Positions 27,580-32,062 of a stretch of 32,062 nt of DNA are shown piece by piece (position 1 is the stretch's first letter; each line of letters begins with the position of its first letter). This stretch comes from Sphingomonadaceae bacterium (GTDB lineage: Bacteria; Pseudomonadota; Alphaproteobacteria; Sphingomonadales; Sphingomonadaceae). The notes below the pieces were generated by a model. That model searched no databases. It was not told the DNA's origin and was given only the letters and a program-made list of their open reading frames with translations. The DNA lies in NCBI GenBank assembly GCA_947472735.1, contig CANJBY010000024.1:1-32062 (forward strand). The letters run 5' to 3'. A program made the translations under genes and the position numbers.

Positions 27580-28046
27580 GCGATACTGCAGCCCTTCCCC
27601 CGCTTCGCCGGGTCGTTACCGGCCTTGATGCCGACGGGAAGAGCTGCGTCCTGATCGACGGACCGCCGCGCGCCGCGGCGATGGGCGGCGGCGGGTTGAT
27701 CTGGCGGACCGAGGCAATCCCGGCTGACAATTCCCCGCAGCAGGACTGCCCCGGCGACGAGGTCACCTTCGAGCTGATGCACACCCCCGGCAGCCTCTTC
27801 ATGGTCGGAGATTTCGCCCCCGGGCGGCGCACCATCATGCATGCCACTGACACGATCGACTACATCGTGATGATGGCGGGCGAGGTAGTGCTGGAACTGG
27901 AAACCGGCGAGACCGTCCTGCGCGCGGGCGATGTCTCGGTGGATCGCGGCGTGGTTCATGCCTGGCGCAACGATACGGACCAGACAGCGCGCATTGCCTT
28001 CATCATCGTGCCGGCAAAGCCGGTCGGTGCCGGCCGCACTGTCTGA
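27576..28046 (+). CDS. Cupin domain-containing protein
   Basis: This 156-residue single-domain cupin starts at ATG 27576, which overlaps the stop of the PepSY-type gene. The C-terminal half has the two cupin motifs: a first motif around HATDTIDYIVMMAGEVVLEL with an incomplete His set, and a second motif GDVSVDRGVVHAWRN. The N-terminal part (RRVVTGLDADGKSCVLIDG…) resembles a group of small cupins of unknown function seen beside oxidoreductases. The gene may bind a metal and a small organic ligand. Eighteen bp separate it from the glycosyltransferase, so it could share the transcript without belonging to the same pathway. Confidence 0.88.
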   Translation: MSDTAALPPLRRVVTGLDADGKSCVLIDGPPRAAAMGGGGLIWRTEAIPADNSPQQDCPGDEVTFELMHTPGSLFMVGDFAPGRRTIMHATDTIDYIVMMAGEVVLELETGETVLRAGDVSVDRGVVHAWRNDTDQTARIAFIIVPAKPVGAGRTV

Positions 28047-28064
28047 GCCCGGTCGATAGCCGCC

Positions 28065-29135
28065 ATGGCCGTTAGTCCACTCACCGGACCGCGCATCGGG
28101 GTCGTCGTCCTGACTTTTCGCGCCGCTGACGTAATTGCCGAATGCCTTGCCAGCCTGTTCGCCAGCACCGGGGTCGCACTCAGTGTGGTCGTCGTGGACA
28201 ACAACTCGCCTGACGGCAGCCTCGATGCCGCGCGTAATTGGGCGAGTGGTGCGGTTCCCTTCGTGCGCCCTTCCGCCAGCCCGCTGGCTGGCATCCCCCC
28301 AGCATCGGTGCCGATCCCCTTTGAGGAGCGTGCAGCGACGGACTTCTCCGCACCGCGCCAGCCGCTGACCCTGGTACAATCCGGGATTAACGGCGGTTTC
28401 GCCCGCGGGATCAATCACGGCCTCAGGATCTTGCAGGCCGATCCGGGGATCGATCTGTTCTGGATCCTCAATCCCGACGCCGCGCCGCCGCCAGAGGCCG
28501 CCGCAAGGCTGGCCGACTGCGCGGCTCAGGGTCCGTTCGGCTTGATCGCCTCGCGACTGCGGTTCTACGAAGAGCCGGGGACCATCCAGAACGACGGCCT
28601 TCGGCTCGACCGCCGGTTCGGCGTGTGCCACTCGGTCAGCATGGGCCAGCCGGCCAGCACCCCCTATCCGGCAAACGGCGAGGTGGAGTTTCCCAGCGGC
28701 GCGAGCATGCTCGCCTCCCGGGCGATGCTCGAGCAGGCCGGATTGATGTGCGAGGACTATTTCCTCTACTACGAGGAAGCCGAATGGGGAGCACGGACCG
28801 GCAGCCTGCCGGTGCGCTTCGCGTCCGGGGCCGAGGTGTTCCACCACGGCGGCACCTCAATCGGTACCGGCTCGATCCACCGACCACCTTCGCCGCTCGC
28901 AGCCTATTTCAACTACCGCAATCGCGCGCGGTTCGTGAGCAAGTACCTGCCAGGCAGTTTGCTGCGGATGCGGCTCCACGCCTGTGCCAAGGTCGTGCAG
29001 ATGCTGCTGAAGGGCTATCTGCCGCAGGCCCAGGCGATCCTTGCCGGAACATTCGACCTCGCCCCGCCAGCGGCTGTGCGGCGGATATTCCCCGATTCCG
29101 CGGTGCAGGCGCTGGCTTTCGGTACGCGACCGTGA
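28065..29135 (+). CDS. Family 2 glycosyltransferase (rhamnosyltransferase-like)
   Basis: This 356-residue GT-A fold enzyme has VVVLTFRAADVIAECLASL and VVVDNNSPDGS (Asp 45) at the nucleotide-sugar site, then NGGFARGINHGL and WILNPDA as the metal-binding DXD equivalent. EDYFLYYEEAEWGARTG follows in the acceptor region. The pattern fits the WcaA/rhamnosyltransferase-like branch of GT2. A Pro/Ser-rich insert of about 35 residues lies after the first Asp motif. The C-terminus has amphipathic rather than clear membrane helices, so it is probably membrane-associated on the cytosolic face and not a processive synthase. Its stop overlaps the GTG start of the deacetylase gene by four bases. Confidence 0.93.
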   Translation: MAVSPLTGPRIGVVVLTFRAADVIAECLASLFASTGVALSVVVVDNNSPDGSLDAARNWASGAVPFVRPSASPLAGIPPASVPIPFEERAATDFSAPRQPLTLVQSGINGGFARGINHGLRILQADPGIDLFWILNPDAAPPPEAAARLADCAAQGPFGLIASRLRFYEEPGTIQNDGLRLDRRFGVCHSVSMGQPASTPYPANGEVEFPSGASMLASRAMLEQAGLMCEDYFLYYEEAEWGARTGSLPVRFASGAEVFHHGGTSIGTGSIHRPPSPLAAYFNYRNRARFVSKYLPGSLLRMRLHACAKVVQMLLKGYLPQAQAILAGTFDLAPPAAVRRIFPDSAVQALAFGTRP

Positions 29136-29794
29136 ACGAGTCGGCGATCATCCTCAATTTCCACGGCATCGGCACGCCGCATGAGGGCGTTGATCCAACC
29201 GAGCGACCTTACTGGATCTCGCCTGAGTTCTTCCGCCGGATCCTCGACCATGCGGCAAAGTGGCCGCAGGTCGGTTTCACGTTCGACGATGGCAACTCTT
29301 CAGACGTGCCTGCCGCTGCCATGCTTGAGGAGCGCGGGCTCCGCGGCGCGTTCTTCGTGCTCGCGGGCCGATTCGGGCTGGCGCACTACCTGACCCGCGA
29401 AGATTGCCGGGCACTGCGTGAGGCGGGCCACGAAGTAGGGCTGCACGGCCGCCACCACGTCGATTGGCGCCAGCTCGACGACACTGCTTTAGCCGACGAG
29501 ACCGAGCGGGCCCGGACGGAAGTGGAAACGGCGGCCGGCGGCCCGGTCGAGAGCGTCGGCATCCCCTTTGGCGCCTACAATCGGCGGGTTATCGCGCATC
29601 TGCGCCGCACGGGCTTCCACCGGATCTACACCAGCGACGGTGGACTTGCCGGCAGGGGTGACATCCGCAACCGCACCTCGATCCGCGCCGACATGACACT
29701 GGATCAGGTTGCCGCGATCCTTGCCGGGCGCGAACCGGCCTCGGCCCGCCTGCGCCGCCTGGCCTCCACGTTCGTGCGGCGGCACCTCAAATGA
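29132..29794 (+). CDS. Polysaccharide deacetylase (NodB-type) family protein
   Basis: This 220-residue protein starts at GTG 29132, overlapping the glycosyltransferase stop (GTGA). The NodB/CE4 fold is shown by FHGIG, TFDDGN with catalytic and metal-binding Asp 52 and 53, the His pair in LHGRHHVDW (His 105, His 109), and PFGAYNRRV as motif 3. The usual Arg before motif 3 and a clear motif 5 (leucine-x-His) near the C-terminus are not seen, so it is a short or divergent member and activity is likely but not certain. No signal peptide is present, suggesting a cytosolic substrate such as a lipid-linked or nucleotide-linked amino sugar. It is coupled to the downstream methyltransferase by an ATGA overlap. 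Confidence 0.9.
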   Translation: MNESAIILNFHGIGTPHEGVDPTERPYWISPEFFRRILDHAAKWPQVGFTFDDGNSSDVPAAAMLEERGLRGAFFVLAGRFGLAHYLTREDCRALREAGHEVGLHGRHHVDWRQLDDTALADETERARTEVETAAGGPVESVGIPFGAYNRRVIAHLRRTGFHRIYTSDGGLAGRGDIRNRTSIRADMTLDQVAAILAGREPASARLRRLASTFVRRHLK

Positions 29795-30384
29795 GCGAGG
29801 GCCTGCTCAAGGGTCTGTGGACCCGGTTGTGGCTGCGCCGCGCCAGCTTCTCGGCGCGCTATGGCGACCTTGATAAGCTTTACGCCTTACGCGACCCGTG
29901 GAACCTCGACACCCCGCGAGAGCAGGCGCGCTTTGCTGCAAGCAATGCGCTGGTGGCAAGGCTCGCCCCGGCGACCCTGCTCGAGATCGGCAGCGGCGAA
30001 GGTGCGCAGACGCGCTGGCTGCAGCAGGTGGTAGGGCACGTCACCGGGGTGGAGGTAAGCGGTGCGGCGGTCATCCGCGCGCGCGAGGCCTGCCCGGGAG
30101 CGGAATTCCACGAAGGCCGCGCCGAGGATGCCGCCCGGTTGCTGGCGGGCCGGCGCTTCGATCTCATCACCGCCTTCGAGGTGCTCTATTATGCTGCCGA
30201 CGTCCCGGCGGTGCTCACCGGGTTGCAGGCGCTGGGCGACCGCCTCCTCGTCACCGCCTACCGCCGCCGCGCCGAGCAACTGCGCCCGCACTTTGCGGGA
30301 CAACCGGGCTGGCGGCAGCTGGAAGACATCGCAGCCGACGGGACCGAATGGGAAGTGTGGCTGTGGGAGCGGGCTGTCGGCTAG
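29791..30384 (+). CDS. Class I SAM-dependent methyltransferase, NodS-like
   Basis: This 197-residue methyltransferase starts at ATG 29791, overlapping the deacetylase stop. SAM motif I is LLEIGSGEG (residues 63-71), followed by GVEVSG and FDLITAFEVLYYAADVPAVL (motif II region). The N-terminal DPWNLDTPREQ (DPW at 35-37) resembles the DPW…T…E/KY entry of NodS, the N-methyltransferase of rhizobial Nod factors. Its neighbours, a GT2 and a NodB-type deacetylase, support a role in modifying a deacetylated amino sugar. This is inference from motif and context; small-molecule methyltransferases of other kinds share the fold. Confidence 0.88.
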   Translation: MSEGLLKGLWTRLWLRRASFSARYGDLDKLYALRDPWNLDTPREQARFAASNALVARLAPATLLEIGSGEGAQTRWLQQVVGHVTGVEVSGAAVIRAREACPGAEFHEGRAEDAARLLAGRRFDLITAFEVLYYAADVPAVLTGLQALGDRLLVTAYRRRAEQLRPHFAGQPGWRQLEDIAADGTEWEVWLWERAVG

Positions 30385-30401
30385 TTCCGTGTAGCCAGCC
30401 C

Positions 30402-31550
30402 CTACCGCACCGCGTGGACCTGATCCCAATCGTGGTCGGCTTTGCTGAAGTGCCACGCGGCCCCGTGCGCGGCGAAGCGTTGCATCACCGCCGGGTCGCT
30501 GCTGACCACTGTGGGGTAGTGCCGGCGCAAGGTGCGGAAGCCGGCGGCGCGGTAAGCGGCAAGGAATTCCGGCCGCGCGGCGGCGGCGACCACCGCATCA
30601 CAGTGCCGCTCCATCCGCGCCACGGCATGGACGACGAGCCCGGCCAGTGTTTCAGCATCGGCCGGATCGCCCAGGACCTCCACCACCGTGCCGACCGAAA
30701 GCTCGCACGGCAGCGGCAAGCGCCACGCGACCAGCCCGACTGTCTCCCCGCCTCGCACCCGCCGGGCAAAGCGATAGGCGAGATCGGGCGCGGCCAGGCG
30801 CCAGGCGCAGAATTCGGGTGAACGGTCAAACAGCGCCGGAAGCCGAGCCTGCATCCGCACCCACAGTGCCGCAACGGCTTGCGGTTCCCAGCCGGAAACG
30901 TCCTCGATCCCTGCGGCCGGCGCCGGCAAGGGCGCAAAGCCGCGCCAGGCCGGACCGACGATGCCGCTGACCTGCGATGCCAGCGCCGGGCCGATCCCGC
31001 TTGCCGCGAATGCTCGCCCTGCCGCACGCAGGCTGGCGCGCCGGTCGGTCCGCTCGACCAGCAGCGCCGAAAGCGTCGCCGGCGACAACCGCCGCACCCG
31101 CGCGAGCTGCTCCACCGGCCCGAGCGTGACGCAGCCGGCCTTCTCCGCGATTCGCCGCGTTGCTTCGGCCATGGTCAATGTGACGAGGGTGTGCCCCGCG
31201 TCGCGCATCGCGGCATGAATGCGGTGGCCGAGCCCCTGCCCGCGGTGCGCGGGGCTGACCATCACGTCGACGACCCACCCCGCGTCCAGCGGCAGACCAT
31301 CGATGAAAGCCCGGCCCGGCTGGAGCGAGATTTGTCCCGCCACCTCCCCCTGATGCAGCGCGATCCACGAGAGCAGCGAATCGCTTGCGCCCGCCGGGGG
31401 AGCATACGGCGTGTCGATCAATTGCCAGCGCAGCCGGGCAAGGCTTTTGAACGGCGCCGAGGGACCATAAGTGGCGCGCACGAAGTGTTCGATCGCCGGC
31501 CAGTCGGCCAGGGTCGCGGCGCGGATTTCGTAGGGGTCCCCACTCGGCAT
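30402..31550 (-). CDS. GNAT family acetyltransferase, probable two-domain form
   Basis: This 382-residue protein starts at ATG 31550 (MPSGDPYEIRAATLADW) with AGGA 7 nt upstream. The frame remains open into nrdB, but that extension is an antisense shadow. The N-terminal GNAT domain has YEIRAATLADWPAIEHFV, then VVDVMVSPAHRGQGLGHRI, the acetyl-CoA P-loop at R103-G108. The C-terminal ~170 residues contain a second GNAT-like pattern (RRVRGGETVGLVAWR … FLAAYRAAGFR), with no clear acetyl-CoA loop. It is convergent with the methyltransferase (17 bp apart) and divergent from nrdB. It could acylate the product of the adjacent glycan genes; the substrate is unknown. Confidence 0.88.
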   Translation of the reverse strand: MPSGDPYEIRAATLADWPAIEHFVRATYGPSAPFKSLARLRWQLIDTPYAPPAGASDSLLSWIALHQGEVAGQISLQPGRAFIDGLPLDAGWVVDVMVSPAHRGQGLGHRIHAAMRDAGHTLVTLTMAEATRRIAEKAGCVTLGPVEQLARVRRLSPATLSALLVERTDRRASLRAAGRAFAASGIGPALASQVSGIVGPAWRGFAPLPAPAAGIEDVSGWEPQAVAALWVRMQARLPALFDRSPEFCAWRLAAPDLAYRFARRVRGGETVGLVAWRLPLPCELSVGTVVEVLGDPADAETLAGLVVHAVARMERHCDAVVAAAARPEFLAAYRAAGFRTLRRHYPTVVSSDPAVMQRFAAHGAAWHFSKADHDWDQVHAVR

Positions 31551-31598
31551 AGCCCGCCCGTCCTGCCCGCTCCGCCGCGCGCTGGCAAGTGCGCCGCG

Positions 31599-31608
31599 GA
31601 CTCGAATC
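31599..31608 (+). promoter_or_regulatory. Tandem GANTC sites upstream of nrdB
   Basis: GACTC and GAATC lie back to back inside a near-palindrome CGGACTCGAATCCG. GANTC is the target of the CcrM cell-cycle methyltransferase in alphaproteobacteria. Methylation could influence the nrdB or the divergent GNAT promoter; this is inferred from position. Confidence 0.35.
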
Positions 31609-31633
31609 CGCTGCGTGGATGAGCGCTTGCCGC

Positions 31634-31642
31634 TGGGGATAA
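31634..31642 (-). promoter_or_regulatory. DnaA-box-like site upstream of nrdB
   Basis: TGGGGATAA reads TTATCCCCA on the minus strand, eight of nine to the DnaA box TTATCCACA. A weaker match (TCATCCACG, minus strand, seven of nine) is at 31614-31622. It lies 14 bp upstream of the candidate -35. In Caulobacter nrdB is a reported direct DnaA target, which makes the site of interest. Confidence 0.4.
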
Positions 31643-31656
31643 GGAGCCGATTTGCC

Positions 31657-31685
31657 TTGGTGATCGCCCCCCTTCGGCATATCTT
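31657..31685 (+). promoter_or_regulatory. Candidate sigma-70 promoter for nrdB
   Basis: TTGGTG (31657-31662) and TATCTT (31680-31685) are separated by 17 bp, giving three and four of six consensus matches. The expected start point would leave a leader of about 55 nt containing the hairpin CGGCGC-GGCTT-GCGCCG (31694-31710) before the ribosome site. Confidence 0.35.
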
Positions 31686-31745
31686 GCAAGACCCGGCGCG
31701 GCTTGCGCCGAAACCATTTCCCCCCGGGGTCCGGAGCCTGCCAAA

Positions 31746-32062
31746 ATGCCTCTTCTCGAAGCCCGCAAGACCTACAAGCCCTTCGAATATCCCTGGGCTT
31801 ATGACTTCTGGAAGCGCCAGCAGCAGATCCACTGGATGCCCGAGGAAGTGCCGCTGGGCGAGGATTGCCGCGATTGGGCGCAGAAGATCTCGGAGTCCGA
31901 GCGTAACCTGCTGACCCAGATCTTCCGCTTCTTCACCCAGGCCGACATCGAGGTGCAGGATTGCTACCACGAGAAATACGGCCGCGTCTTCAAGCCGACC
32001 GAGATCAAGATGATGCTCGCCGCCTTCTCCAACATGGAGACGGTGCACATCGCCGCCTATTC
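31746..32062 (+). CDS. nrdB: Ribonucleoside-diphosphate reductase, class I, beta subunit (3' truncated by window edge)
   Basis: This is the radical-generating subunit of aerobic ribonucleotide reductase. ATG 31746 (MPLLEARKTYKPFEYPWAY) follows GGAG by 9 nt. The 105 residues present include WMPEEVPLGEDCRDW, the first metal-ligand Asp in FFTQADIEVQDCYHEKYG and the E-x-x-H ligands in NMETVHIAAYS; the radical Tyr lies just at or beyond the edge. There is no ATP-cone at the N-terminus, so allosteric activity control is not moved to this subunit. It is separated from nrdA by 4.8 kb and needs its own promoter. Confidence 0.96.
   Translation, partial: MPLLEARKTYKPFEYPWAYDFWKRQQQIHWMPEEVPLGEDCRDWAQKISESERNLLTQIFRFFTQADIEVQDCYHEKYGRVFKPTEIKMMLAAFSNMETVHIAAY

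Noticed and set aside
27177..28847. Minus-strand open frame of 556 codons across the PepSY, cupin and GT2 genes
   Set aside because: It is antisense to three genes with clear motifs and has shadow-frame composition.

Overview
The window is about 32 kb of GC-rich, densely coding bacterial chromosome, best explained as an alphaproteobacterium of the order Sphingomonadales (Erythrobacter, Novosphingobium or Sphingopyxis-like; genus not resolved). The evidence is the protein family content, a GAAC-N7-GAAC LexA box of the alphaproteobacterial type, clustered GANTC (CcrM-type) sites, and a palindromic repeat with TGCTGAGCTTGTCGAAG arms that is familiar from sphingomonad genomes. No tRNA, rRNA, CRISPR array, transposase or phage gene was seen.

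Layout. 1-6068: the 3' part of rpoB, then complete rpoC and a strong hairpin terminator. 6069-9685 (minus): maeB, an adducin-type class II aldolase and an orphan 2Fe-2S subunit. 9799-12945 (plus): mutS and two small membrane or exported proteins of unknown function. 12942-14599 (minus): gluQ, a HIG1-type twin-TM protein and a PduO-type cobalamin adenosyltransferase. 14728-15336: an HNH endonuclease, convergent with lptB-rpoN (15333-17659, minus). 17833-19638 (plus): a 3-TM protein and pmbA. 19645-20178 (minus): ppa. 20301-24354: a luciferase-like flavin oxidoreductase, a DMT transporter (minus), an Old Yellow Enzyme homologue and a CitE-like CoA lyase. 24355-26926: a long regulatory region and nrdA. 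26927-31550: a palindromic repeat, then a tightly coupled plus-strand series (PepSY-type TM protein, cupin, GT2 glycosyltransferase, NodB-type deacetylase, NodS-like methyltransferase) facing a minus-strand GNAT protein. 31746-end: the start of nrdB.

Most of the window is core metabolism and information processing: transcription (rpoBC, rpoN), mismatch repair, tRNA modification, LPS export, pyrophosphate removal and dNTP synthesis. Two points stand out. First, the 511 bp upstream of nrdA hold what look like several stacked control sites: a consensus DnaA box, seven GANTC sites, a CtrA-like motif, an NrdR-like palindrome and an alphaproteobacterial LexA box. A DnaA-like box and a GANTC pair also precede nrdB. 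Second, nrdA and nrdB are separated by a glycan-modification locus whose enzyme classes (GT2, NodB-like, NodS-like, acyltransferase) parallel those that build and decorate Nod factors. Its product is unknown and is more likely a cell-envelope glycan than a Nod factor.

All calls come from reading sequence and translations by eye. No database search, structure prediction or motif scan was run.
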